Shown here piece after piece: positions 51,835-59,486 of a stretch of DNA of 64,000 bases. The DNA is from JAIBJN01 sp963847985 (GTDB lineage: Bacteria; Actinomycetota; Thermoleophilia; Gaiellales; Gaiellaceae), in the NCBI GenBank assembly GCA_963847985.1, contig CAWKBS010000008.1:434001-498000 (forward strand), given 5' to 3'. The position numbers and the translations under genes are program-made. The stretch's first letter is position 1. The number at the start of each line of letters is the position of its first letter. The notes below the pieces were generated by a model. That model searched no databases, was not told where the DNA came from, and worked only from the letters and a program-made list of their open reading frames with translations.

Positions 51835-52001
51835 AGATGCTTGACCGGCAATTCCCGCACTCGCGGATGACGCCTGCGACGCGGGGCCGGATCGCCGCGC
51901 TCGCCCTTGCCCGTAGTGCCCACTACGGGCCGCGGACGATCACGCCGCCCGGCTTGGTCGCACCCGCCCCCGCGAGCACGCGAATCGCCGGCCCAACATC
52001 T
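51835..52001. repeat. Long-hairpin element (copy 3, 167 bp)
   Basis: The left and right 32 bases (51835-51866 and the complement of 51970-52001) agree at 25 of 32 positions, with most differences transitions that would form G-U pairs in RNA. The apical part is the perfect hairpin CCCGTAGTG-CC-CACTACGGG (51910-51929). Length and the CCCGTAG apex match copy 1. It lies between the 121-aa gene and the DUF72 gene. Confidence 0.6.
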
Positions 52002-52668
52002 ACTCGTCGACCAGCGCGCGCAGCCGCTCCGCGTAGAGCGGGGCGGTCGGCTCGTCCTCGTGCCGGAAGAAGGCGTAGACGTCGACGCCGGCACCGAGGA
52101 GCGGACGGATCTCCGCGGCGAGCGTCGCGAGCTCGGCGTCGTCGTAGGGCGGCTCGCGCAGGCGGAGGTAGCGGAACGACGCGGCGCCGTCGCGGGCGTT
52201 CGCGCGCGCGACCCCGCGCTCGTCCAGCCGGGCCGCGACCTCGGAGTCGTCCCAGGAGTCGTGGCGGAAGTCGAGCGCCGCGGGAACCTCGGGGTCGAGT
52301 GCGTCCAAGAGGAGACGGAGGAAGCCGTCGTCGCGCGCCTGCGGCACCTTGAAGCGGATCGGCCCCAGCCGGTCGCCGAGGCGCCGAACCATGCGGCAGA
52401 ACTCGTCCACGCCCTCGACGCGGCCGAATGAGGTCAGCCGCCGGCTCGCCGTCACGCCGAAGCGGAACCCGTCCGGCACCTGCGCGGCCCAGCGGTCGAA
52501 CTGATCCTCCTCCGGCACGCGGTAGAACGTGTTGTTGAGCTCGACCGTGTTCACGCGCGTGGCGTAGTGGCGCAGGAACGTGTCCGGCTTGGCGTCCGCC
52601 GGGTAGAAGCCGCCCTTCCAGGACGGATAGGAGAAGCCCGAGGCGCCCGCGTAGAGGGTGCCGTTCAC
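52000..52668 (-). CDS. DUF72 (YecE-like) protein
   Basis: A 222-residue TIM-barrel-like DUF72 protein. It has LYAGASGFSYPSWKGGFYPA, VELNNTFYRVPEEDQFDRWA, FRFGVTASRRLTSFGRVEGV, LDFRHDSWDDSEVAARLDER and VYAFFRHEDEPTAPLYAERL. The role is unknown; metal or radical chemistry has been proposed for the family but is not shown here. It overlaps the next upstream gene by 4 bp (minus strand). Confidence 0.85.
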   Translation of the reverse strand: MNGTLYAGASGFSYPSWKGGFYPADAKPDTFLRHYATRVNTVELNNTFYRVPEEDQFDRWAAQVPDGFRFGVTASRRLTSFGRVEGVDEFCRMVRRLGDRLGPIRFKVPQARDDGFLRLLLDALDPEVPAALDFRHDSWDDSEVAARLDERGVARANARDGAASFRYLRLREPPYDDAELATLAAEIRPLLGAGVDVYAFFRHEDEPTAPLYAERLRALVDE

Positions 52669-53735
52669 AGCTCGAGTATGCGGACCTCGCCCGCGCCTAG
52701 GAAGCGGGCCAGCCGTCGGCCCTCGGCTTCCACGGCAGCCGCGTTCTTCTTGGTCAGGCGGCGCACCGGCTTGACGACGACGTCGCCGTCCTCCGATCGC
52801 CAGATGGCTCGGATGAAGCCGTCGACCAGGACAATGCGGAAGAAGCGCCCCTCCCAGGAGCCGAACTGCGGCCGGTCAGCCAGGTCGACGATCCGCGAGC
52901 GGTCCGCGTGCGAGAGGAAGACGTTGTCGTACTCCGCGAGGAAGCGCACGGGCGCCGGGGTATCGGGATCGGCCAGCGGCGCGTCCGGCACGTCGAGAAG
53001 CTCGACGCCGTTCTCGTCGCGAAACGTGCGCAGGCCGGGGCGCAGGCGCTCCACGATCTCGCGGACGCCGGTGAGGCCCGACCAGGTCGCGATGTCCTTG
53101 ACGCTCGCGGGGCCGAACGCGGCGAGGTAGCGGCGCACCGCGTCGTCCGGCTTCGCCGAGTGCTCGACCCGGCGCCCGAGCCACGAGTCCGCGGTCGTCA
53201 GCGTCGCCCGCCCGCTCCGGCTCCAGAGCCCGCGCGGCGGCACCTGGACGAGCGGGACGAGGTACGCGACCGCGTACGTGAGCGAGTCCTCATCCGCGTC
53301 CGGCCAGCGCTCGGCGAGGAGCACCTTGAGCTGCGAGCGCGTGAGCGGCTCCTCCGCGAGGTGGGCGCGCCCGGCGACGACGACCTCGTCCACGTCGACG
53401 TCGCGCAGCTGCTTCCCGAACGGGCTGCCGCTCCAGAACATCCGCTCGCAGACGCCTTGCATGGCCGGCCGCAGGGCGAGGCAGTCCCGGTCGGTGACGA
53501 GGTGGATCGTCCCGCGCATGAGCGTCATCCGCACCGCCTTCCGGCCCTCGATCAGCCCTTCCAGCTCCTCGGGCCGGAACCCCTCGATGCGCGACCAGAG
53601 CGTGACGTAGGGATCGCGCGGCTCCTGCGCCTGCAGGCCGACCAGGTGCTCGATCACCTCGGCGGCCGGCCGCTCCGCCCGGCGGAGCAATCCCTGCCGC
53701 TCCAGCAGCGTCCGGTTCAGCTCCCGGACGGTCAG
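52665..53735 (-). CDS. Winged-helix DNA-binding protein, AlkZ/YcaQ-like (HTH_42)
   Basis: Protein of about 356 residues from the winged-helix family that includes the glycosylases AlkZ and YcaQ. It carries LNRTLLERQGLLRRAERPAA, the catalytic-type Q-x-Q in LVGLQAQEPRDPYVTLWSR, KAVRMTLMRGTIHLVTDRDC, and VDGFIRAIWRSEDGDVVVKP near the C-terminus. Q-A-Q matches the QΦQ motif used by AlkZ-type DNA glycosylases (established knowledge). No ATG, GTG or TTG is in frame at the start: the best choice is a CTG at 53735 that overlaps the upstream stop (CTGA), an unusual start. Confidence 0.78.
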   Translation of the reverse strand: MTVRELNRTLLERQGLLRRAERPAAEVIEHLVGLQAQEPRDPYVTLWSRIEGFRPEELEGLIEGRKAVRMTLMRGTIHLVTDRDCLALRPAMQGVCERMFWSGSPFGKQLRDVDVDEVVVAGRAHLAEEPLTRSQLKVLLAERWPDADEDSLTYAVAYLVPLVQVPPRGLWSRSGRATLTTADSWLGRRVEHSAKPDDAVRRYLAAFGPASVKDIATWSGLTGVREIVERLRPGLRTFRDENGVELLDVPDAPLADPDTPAPVRFLAEYDNVFLSHADRSRIVDLADRPQFGSWEGRFFRIVLVDGFIRAIWRSEDGDVVVKPVRRLTKKNAAAVEAEGRRLARFLGAGEVRILEL

Positions 53736-56362
53736 AGCCCGAGGTGCCGAGCGATCACCATCCGCTGCACTTCGTTCGTGCCCTCGCCGATCTCCAGCAC
53801 CTTCTGGTCGCGGTAGAGCCGCGAGATCGCGTACTCGTCCATGAAGCCGTAGCCGCCGTGGAGCTGGAGTGCGCGATCGGCGACGCGCTTGGAGAGCTCG
53901 CCGGTGTAGAGCTTGGCGATCGCCGCCTCCTTGGCGAACTCCCGGTCTTGGTCCTTGAGCCAGGCGGCGCGGTAGACGAGCCCGCGGCCGGCCTCGATCT
54001 CGGTCGCCATGTCGGCCAGCGCGAACTGGACGGCCTGGAAGCGCGCGATCGGCTGGCCGAACTGCTCCCGCTCGCCCGCGTAGGCGCGCGCCAGGTCGTA
54101 GGCGCCCTGTGCGAGCCCGAGGCCCATCGCGGCGACCGAGATGCGCCCGCCGTCCAGGATCTCCAGGAACTGCTTGAAGCCCGCGCCGCGCGGGCCGAGC
54201 AGGTTCCCCTCGGGCACACGGCAGTCCTCGAAGGAGAGCTCGCGCGTATCCGAGGCGCGCCAGCCCATCTTCCGCATCGGCGCGGAGATCACGTAGCCCG
54301 GCGTCCCGTTGGGGACGACGATGTTCGAGATCTCGTCCGGGCCCGTGCGCGCCGTGATCGTGACGCAGGCGGTGATGTCGGTGCCGGCGTTCGTGATGAA
54401 GATCTTGGAGCCGTTCACCACCCACTCGCCGTCGCGCAGCTCGGCGCTCGTCCGTGTCGCGCCCGCGTCCGAGCCGGCCTCCGGCTCCGTGAGGCCGAAC
54501 GCGGCCAGCTTGCGTCCGGAGGCCAGGTCGGGGAGCCACTCCGCCTTCTGCTCCTCGGAGCCGTAGAGGAGGAACGGCATCGTGCCGAGCGACGTGTGCG
54601 CGGCGACCGTGATCGCCACGGAGGAGTCGATGCGTGTCAGCTCCTCGATCGCGATCGCGTAGGCGAGCGTGTCGCCGCCGGCGCCGCCGTAGTCCTCCGG
54701 GATCGGGATGCCCATCAGCCCCAGCTCGGCCAGCTCGGCCACGAGCTCGTAGGGGAAGCGGTGCTCGCGGTCGAGCTCCTCGGCCACCGGCGCGATCCGC
54801 TCCACGGCGAACGCCCGCACGGTCTCCCGCAGGAGCTCGTGCTCGGCGGAGAGGTCGAGGTCCACGGCTACGCCGGAGAGGCGGCGGGCCAGCTCGGCGA
54901 GCAGGCGCACGCCGTACCCGGTCGCTCCGAGCCGGGAGTAGTAGTCGCCGCGGCCGCGCTCGAGGTAGGCGGTGCCGGCGATGTCGAGGTGCGCCCACGG
55001 CCCCTCGCCGGCGAAGGTCTCCAGGAAGGCCGCCGCCAGGATCGGCGAGGCCTGCCGGTAGTCGGAGGAGTTCTTCAGATCCGCGAACGGGGAGTCGTTG
55101 TAGCGGTGGTAGCGCTCGTGCAGCGGCATGCGCCAGGCGTGGTCGCCGCTCGCCTCGGCCGCGGCGGCGATCTCTCCTGCCCAGTCCTCGTCGTTCCCGA
55201 AGAGCCCCGCGTAGAGGTCGCCCATGGCGACGACGATTCCGCCGGTCAGCGTGGCGAGATCGAGGACGTGCGTGGCGCCGGACTCGCGCGCGTACCAGAG
55301 CGCGTCGGCGAGGATGAGCCGCCCTTCGGCATCCGTGTTCGAGATCTCGATCGTCTTCCCGCTGAGGGCCGTGATGATGTCGCCCGGCCGGAAAGCGTGG
55401 CCGCTCGGCAGGTTCTCGCAGGAAGGGACGACCGCGAGGATCCGGACGGGGAGCTCGAGCTCGGCGATCGCGCCCATGGCCGCGAGCACCGCCCCGCCGC
55501 CGCCCATGTCCGACTTCATCTCGTCCATGCGGTACGCGGGCTTCAGCGAGAGGCCGCCGGCGTCGAAGGTGATCGCTTTGCCCACGAGGCCGAGGCGCTG
55601 CTCGGGCCGCGTGGGGGCGGGCGGGTCGTACGCCAGCGTGATCAGGCGTGGCGGGTTGTGGCTCCCCTGGCTGACCGCGGCGAAGGCGCCCATGCCGGCG
55701 GCCCTGATCTCCTCGGGGCCGAGCGCCTCGAAGCGGAGGTGGTCGCTGCCGCCGGCGATCTCCTCGGCCCAGTCGGCCAGGCCGGTCGGGGTCAGCTCGT
55801 TCGCCGGCGCGTTGACGACGTCCCGGCAGCGGTTCGCCCAGGTCGCGGCGACGTTGGCGCGGCGCGCTGCCTCGGCGGCCGCCCCCGCCCCGGGCCCGCA
55901 GAGGACGAGGCGGTCGATCTCTCCGCGCGGCTTGTCGCCGGTCTTCCAGCGCGCGTTCGCATATGGGCCGAGGACGGTGCCGTCCACGATCGCCCGCCCC
56001 TGCTCCTCGGCGGAGAGGCCGTCCACCTCGACGACCCAGGCGACGGACGCGCCGCCGGCGTCGAGCGTCCGCGCAGCCACCCGGGCCGCTGCGGTGCGAA
56101 GGCGGTCGGCGTCGAGCGCCCGGCTCCCGAGGCCGACGGCGCCGACCCGAGCAGCGGCCAGCCTGCCGTCCGCGTGCATGAGGGTGACCCGCCCCTCGTC
56201 ACCTCTGAGCTCGCCCGCCTCGACGAGTCGCGTGAGCCGGCCCTCGACGAGCCGGTCGAGCCCCTCTGCGGCGCCTGCCAGAGCCACGGGGTCGCGAACG
56301 GCGAAGACGAGGACGTCGGCCTCGATCCCCCCGGGGGGCGCCTCGACGACGTCGATCTGCAT
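53732..56362 (-). CDS. Leucyl aminopeptidase fused in frame to acyl-CoA dehydrogenase
   Basis: One open frame of 876 residues. Residues 1 to about 495 are an M17 leucyl aminopeptidase (metal/catalytic core LGLVGKAITFDAGGLSLKPA, DMGGGGAVLAAM and NTDAEGRLILADALWYAR). From DLDLSAEHELLRETVRAFAV onward it is a complete acyl-CoA dehydrogenase (FGLTEPEAGSDAGATRTSAE, NGSKIFITNAGTDITACVTI, LHGGYGFMDEYAISRLYRDQ, ending EIGEGTNEVQRM). At the junction CTCTCCGGCGTAGCCGTGGA, removal of one G would give the normal aminopeptidase stop (TAG) followed by a GTG start for the dehydrogenase. This is probably an indel-made fusion of two separate genes. The dehydrogenase may act in the same acyl-CoA pathway as the carboxylase genes nearby. 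Confidence 0.85.
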   Translation of the reverse strand: MQIDVVEAPPGGIEADVLVFAVRDPVALAGAAEGLDRLVEGRLTRLVEAGELRGDEGRVTLMHADGRLAAARVGAVGLGSRALDADRLRTAAARVAARTLDAGGASVAWVVEVDGLSAEEQGRAIVDGTVLGPYANARWKTGDKPRGEIDRLVLCGPGAGAAAEAARRANVAATWANRCRDVVNAPANELTPTGLADWAEEIAGGSDHLRFEALGPEEIRAAGMGAFAAVSQGSHNPPRLITLAYDPPAPTRPEQRLGLVGKAITFDAGGLSLKPAYRMDEMKSDMGGGGAVLAAMGAIAELELPVRILAVVPSCENLPSGHAFRPGDIITALSGKTIEISNTDAEGRLILADALWYARESGATHVLDLATLTGGIVVAMGDLYAGLFGNDEDWAGEIAAAAEASGDHAWRMPLHERYHRYNDSPFADLKNSSDYRQASPILAAAFLETFAGEGPWAHLDIAGTAYLERGRGDYYSRLGATGYGVRLLAELARRLSGVAVDLDLSAEHELLRETVRAFAVERIAPVAEELDREHRFPYELVAELAELGLMGIPIPEDYGGAGGDTLAYAIAIEELTRIDSSVAITVAAHTSLGTMPFLLYGSEEQKAEWLPDLASGRKLAAFGLTEPEAGSDAGATRTSAELRDGEWVVNGSKIFITNAGTDITACVTITARTGPDEISNIVVPNGTPGYVISAPMRKMGWRASDTRELSFEDCRVPEGNLLGPRGAGFKQFLEILDGGRISVAAMGLGLAQGAYDLARAYAGEREQFGQPIARFQAVQFALADMATEIEAGRGLVYRAAWLKDQDREFAKEAAIAKLYTGELSKRVADRALQLHGGYGFMDEYAISRLYRDQKVLEIGEGTNEVQRMVIARHLGL

Positions 56363-56576
56363 GCGCGAGGCGGGATGCTATCTGAGAGCGGGCCGAGCGG
56401 GTGCCCCGTTCGAGGGATCGGCGGCCCCCGCCGGGCGCCCGATACAGAGAGGGCGCGAGAGCGCAGCTCCACCCTCTCCCCCCAGCCCGCACCCCCTCCC
56501 CTCCGCGGGCGAATACCTCTCCCCCTCGAAGCCCTCCTCCTCGGAGGGCTTCTTCGTGCGGGGTAACGTTCGGCCG
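56363..56576. other. Divergent intergenic region with a strong hairpin
   Basis: About 214 bases between two divergent genes. It is C-rich (ACCCTCTCCCCCCAGCCCGC) and holds the perfect hairpin GAAGCCCTCC-TCCTC-GGAGGGCTTC at 56528-56552 followed by TTC. TAGCAT on the minus strand (56375-56380) may be the -10 of the aminopeptidase gene; TAACGT at 56564-56569 serves the MFS gene. Confidence 0.45.
56564..56569 (+). promoter_or_regulatory. -10 box of the MFS transporter gene (leaderless)
   Basis: TAACGT, 7 bases before the GTG at 56577 and 11 bases after a strong hairpin. Confidence 0.42.
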
Positions 56577-57770
56577 GTGCTGGCAGGCGTCGACTCCCGA
56601 GGCATGGCCGCCCTGTCCTCGGGCCACCTCGCGACGGACCTCGCCCAGGGCTCGCTGCCCGCGCTCCTGCCGTTCCTGACGATTCGCTTCGACCTCTCGT
56701 ACACGATGGTCGGCGCGCTCATCCTCGGGGCGACGATCAGCTCCTCGCTGATCCAGCCAGTCTTCGGCCTCTGGTCGGATGCGCGCGGGGCGCTGTGGCT
56801 CCTGCCGGCGGGAGTCGTCGTGGCCGGCGCCGGCATCGCCTACGCCTCGATCGCGCCGAGCTATGCGCTCGTCATGCTCGGCGTGCTCGTCTCCGGGATC
56901 GGCGTGGCTGCCTACCACCCGGAGGGCTCGAAGTTCGCGAGCTTCGTCAGCGGGGACCGGCGCGCGAGCGGCATGTCGCTCTTCTCGGTCGGCGGCAACG
57001 TCGGCTTCGCCATCGGCCCGCTGTTCGCGTCGTTCCTCGTGATCACGCTGGGGCTCGGGCTCGACGGCGGCGTCTTCATCGTCGTGCCCGGGCTCATCGT
57101 CGCGTCGGCGCTGCTCTTCGCCCTGCCGCACCTGGCGCGCTTCGCCCCCGACGCGGTCGGACAGGCGCGGCGCTCGGCAGCAGGGAACGACTGGCGCGGG
57201 ATGATCATGCTGCTCGCGATCGTCGGCCTGCGCAGCCTGGCGCACATGGGGCTCTTCACCTTCATCCCGCTCTACGAGCTCTCACGCGGGAACAGCGCCG
57301 CCTACGGCACGCAGATGCTGGCCATCTTCCTCTTCGCGGGCGCGCTCGGGACCCTGATCGGCGGGCCGCTCGCCGACCGCTACGGGCGCCGGCGCATTCT
57401 GCTCGGGAGCTTCCTCGTGACGCCGCCGCTCATCCTCGTCTACGCGCTCGTCGGCGGGCCTGCTGGGGCCGCCGCGCTCTTCTTCGCCGGCATGGCGGTG
57501 ATCGGGACGTTCGGCGTCACGCTCGTCATGAGCCAGGAGTACATGCCCGGCCGGGTCGGCATGGCCTCCGGGCTCTCGATCGGCCTCGCCATCGGGCTCG
57601 GCGGCGTGGCCGCGGTCGCGCTCGGCGCCGTCGCGGACGTGCTCGACCTCGAGGCGGCGGTGCTGGCGACGATTCTCGGCCCGGCGCTCTGCATCTTCCT
57701 CACGCTCATGCTCCCGGCACCGCGTACGCTGCGCACCACGGACTCGGCTCCGGCCGCGGCCCCGATCTGA
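56577..57770 (+). CDS. MFS transporter, fosmidomycin-resistance (Fsr)-like
   Basis: Twelve-helix major-facilitator protein of about 397 residues. It begins after a short lead with GHLATDLAQGSLPALLPFLT, the signature of the Fsr/FsmA-like MFS group, and has YHPEGSKFASFVSGDRRASG and the loop motif ADRYGRRRILLGSFLV. The substrate is unknown; Fsr homologues export fosmidomycin and other compounds. The GTG at 56577 is chosen for its -10 spacing; a Met 9 codons later is an alternative. It overlaps the SCP2 gene by one base. Confidence 0.85.
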   Translation: MLAGVDSRGMAALSSGHLATDLAQGSLPALLPFLTIRFDLSYTMVGALILGATISSSLIQPVFGLWSDARGALWLLPAGVVVAGAGIAYASIAPSYALVMLGVLVSGIGVAAYHPEGSKFASFVSGDRRASGMSLFSVGGNVGFAIGPLFASFLVITLGLGLDGGVFIVVPGLIVASALLFALPHLARFAPDAVGQARRSAAGNDWRGMIMLLAIVGLRSLAHMGLFTFIPLYELSRGNSAAYGTQMLAIFLFAGALGTLIGGPLADRYGRRRILLGSFLVTPPLILVYALVGGPAGAAALFFAGMAVIGTFGVTLVMSQEYMPGRVGMASGLSIGLAIGLGGVAAVALGAVADVLDLEAAVLATILGPALCIFLTLMLPAPRTLRTTDSAPAAAPI

Positions 57771-58087
57771 TGCCAGAGACAGCCCGCGAGTTCTTCGAGC
57801 ACCTGGCCACCCGCACCGAGGGCGGCTCCGAGCGCACCCGCGGGCTGACCGCCACGTATCGCTTCGACGTCGGCGACGCCGGCAGCTGGCGTGTCGCCGT
57901 CAACGACGGCCACGTGGCAGTCAGCGAGGGCGACGGCGCCGCCGACTGCGTGATCTCCGCCCCCGAGGAGCTCTTCCTCCGCATCGTCCGCGGGGAGCAG
58001 AGCCCGATGGGCGCCTTCCTCATGGGGAAGATCCGGGTCGAGGGCGACGCCGCGCTGGCGATGCGCCTGAAGGATCTGCTCGGCTAG
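57770..58087 (+). CDS. SCP2 sterol-binding domain protein
   Basis: A 105-residue sterol-carrier-protein-2-like domain (MPETAREFFEHLATRTEGGS, TYRFDVGDAGSWRVAVNDGH, ADCVISAPEELFLRIVRGEQ, FLMGKIRVEGDAALAMRLKD). It binds lipids or acyl-CoA in related proteins. Its start overlaps the MFS stop (TGATG), so the two are coupled. Confidence 0.85.
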   Translation: MPETAREFFEHLATRTEGGSERTRGLTATYRFDVGDAGSWRVAVNDGHVAVSEGDGAADCVISAPEELFLRIVRGEQSPMGAFLMGKIRVEGDAALAMRLKDLLG

Positions 58088-58090
58088 TTT
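58085..58090 (+). promoter_or_regulatory. -10 box of the alpha/beta hydrolase gene (leaderless)
   Basis: TAGTTT, 8 bases before the ATG at 58099, including the stop of the SCP2 gene. Confidence 0.38.
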
Positions 58091-58098
58091 CTGCGCAC

Positions 58099-58893
58099 AT
58101 GACGCTTCTCACGGCCGACGTCGGCGACCTGCGGATCGCCTACGCGCGTGCCGGCGAGGGCCCGCCGCTCGTGCTGTTGCACGGCGGCTGGAGCGACAGT
58201 CGGACGTGGCGCCGACAGCTCGAGGACCTGTCCGGGGACTTCACGGTCTGGGCCTGGGACGCGCCCGGCTGCGGCGGGAGCACCGACCCGCCGTCGGGCT
58301 GGCGCATGGCCGACTACGCGGACTGCCTGGCGGGGTGGCTCGAGGCCGTCGGCATCGAGCGCCCGCACGTCCTGGGCCTCTCGTGGGGCGGGACGCTCGC
58401 GCTCGAGCTCTACCGTCGACATCCGAGCGTGCCCGCGTCGCTCGTGCTCGCCGGGGCCTACGCCGGGTGGGCAGGCTCGCTACCGGCAGAGGTCGTGACG
58501 GCGCGGATTGAGCGCGTCGGCCGGGAGCTCGAGCGCGCGCCCGAAGAGTGGGTGGCGGGCTACATCCCGAGCTTCTTCGCAGACCCGGAATCCCCGGGCC
58601 TCGCGGAGGAGTTCGAGACGATGATGCGCGAGCTCCACCCGGAGGGGGCGCGGACGATGCTGGAGGCGATGGCCGAGGCCGATTTGCGCGACGCCCTTCC
58701 GCGGATCGGCGTGCCCACGCTGCTCCTCTACGGCGAGCTCGACCAGCGGTCGCCGCTCTCCGTGGCGGAGGAGCTCCACGCGCTCATTCCCGCGTCCGAG
58801 CTCGTCGTCATCTCCGGTGCCGGGCATGTCGCTTGCGCCGAGAAGCCCGACGAGTTCAACGGCGCGTTGCGCGCGTTTCTGGGCTCCGTCTAG
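58099..58893 (+). CDS. Alpha/beta hydrolase
   Basis: Hydrolase of 264 residues: VLLHGGWSDSRTWRRQLEDL (oxyanion His-Gly), DAPGCGGSTDPPSGWR, nucleophile elbow LGLSWGGTLALELYR (Ser), acid in LLLYGELDQRSPLSVAEEL and histidine in GAGHVACAEKPDEFNGALR. Substrate unknown; similar to many actinobacterial esterase/peptidase-like proteins. Its stop overlaps that of the convergent pdxH by 4 bases. Confidence 0.85.
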   Translation: MTLLTADVGDLRIAYARAGEGPPLVLLHGGWSDSRTWRRQLEDLSGDFTVWAWDAPGCGGSTDPPSGWRMADYADCLAGWLEAVGIERPHVLGLSWGGTLALELYRRHPSVPASLVLAGAYAGWAGSLPAEVVTARIERVGRELERAPEEWVAGYIPSFFADPESPGLAEEFETMMRELHPEGARTMLEAMAEADLRDALPRIGVPTLLLYGELDQRSPLSVAEELHALIPASELVVISGAGHVACAEKPDEFNGALRAFLGSV

Positions 58894-59486
58894 GGCGCCA
58901 GACGCTCCAGCGCCCAGCTACCATCCGGGCCGCGTTCGTAGCGGAAGCGGTCGTGGAGCCGGTTCGGGCGGTTCTGCCAGAGCTCCACGCGGTCCGGGCG
59001 CAGCAGGTAGCCGCCCCACCAGGGCGGCAGGGGAGGGTCGTCGCCGTACGTCGACTCCGCCTCGGCGAACGCCCGGTCGAGCACCTCCCGGTCTGGAACG
59101 ACCGTGCTCTGTCGGGAGGCCCAGGCTCCCAGGCGGCTGCCGAGCGGGCGCGTGCGGAAGTACGCCTCGGCCTCATCGCGCGGGAGCGGCTCCACCGGCC
59201 CGGCGACGGTAACCTGCCGCCGCGGCTCCTGCGGCCAGTGGAAGACGAGCGCCGCCCGAGGGTTCTCGGCGAGCTCGCGCCCCTTCCTGCTCTCCGTGTT
59301 CGTGAAGAAGCGGAAGCCGTCGGCGTCGGCCCCCTTGAGGAGCACCGTGCGCGCCGAGGGCTGCCCGTCCGGAGCAGCTGTCGCGAGCGTCATGGCCTCC
59401 GGCATCTCCACGCCCGCGACCCGGGCCTCGTCGAGCCAGCGCCGGAACTGGGCGATCGGGTCGGGCAGCAGGTCGGCTGCGTCCAT
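58890..59486 (-). CDS. pdxH: Pyridoxamine 5'-phosphate oxidase
   Basis: FMN-dependent enzyme of 198 residues making pyridoxal 5'-phosphate. Diagnostic segments are FRFFTNTESRKGRELAENPR, RQVTVAGPVEPLPRDEAEAY, SRLGAWASRQSTVVPDREVL and WGGYLLRPDRVELWQNRPNR, ending RYERGPDGSWALERLAP. Complete and of usual length. It starts on the last base of the carboxylase gene upstream, so it is in the same transcript. Confidence 0.93.
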   Translation of the reverse strand: MDAADLLPDPIAQFRRWLDEARVAGVEMPEAMTLATAAPDGQPSARTVLLKGADADGFRFFTNTESRKGRELAENPRAALVFHWPQEPRRQVTVAGPVEPLPRDEAEAYFRTRPLGSRLGAWASRQSTVVPDREVLDRAFAEAESTYGDDPPLPPWWGGYLLRPDRVELWQNRPNRLHDRFRYERGPDGSWALERLAP

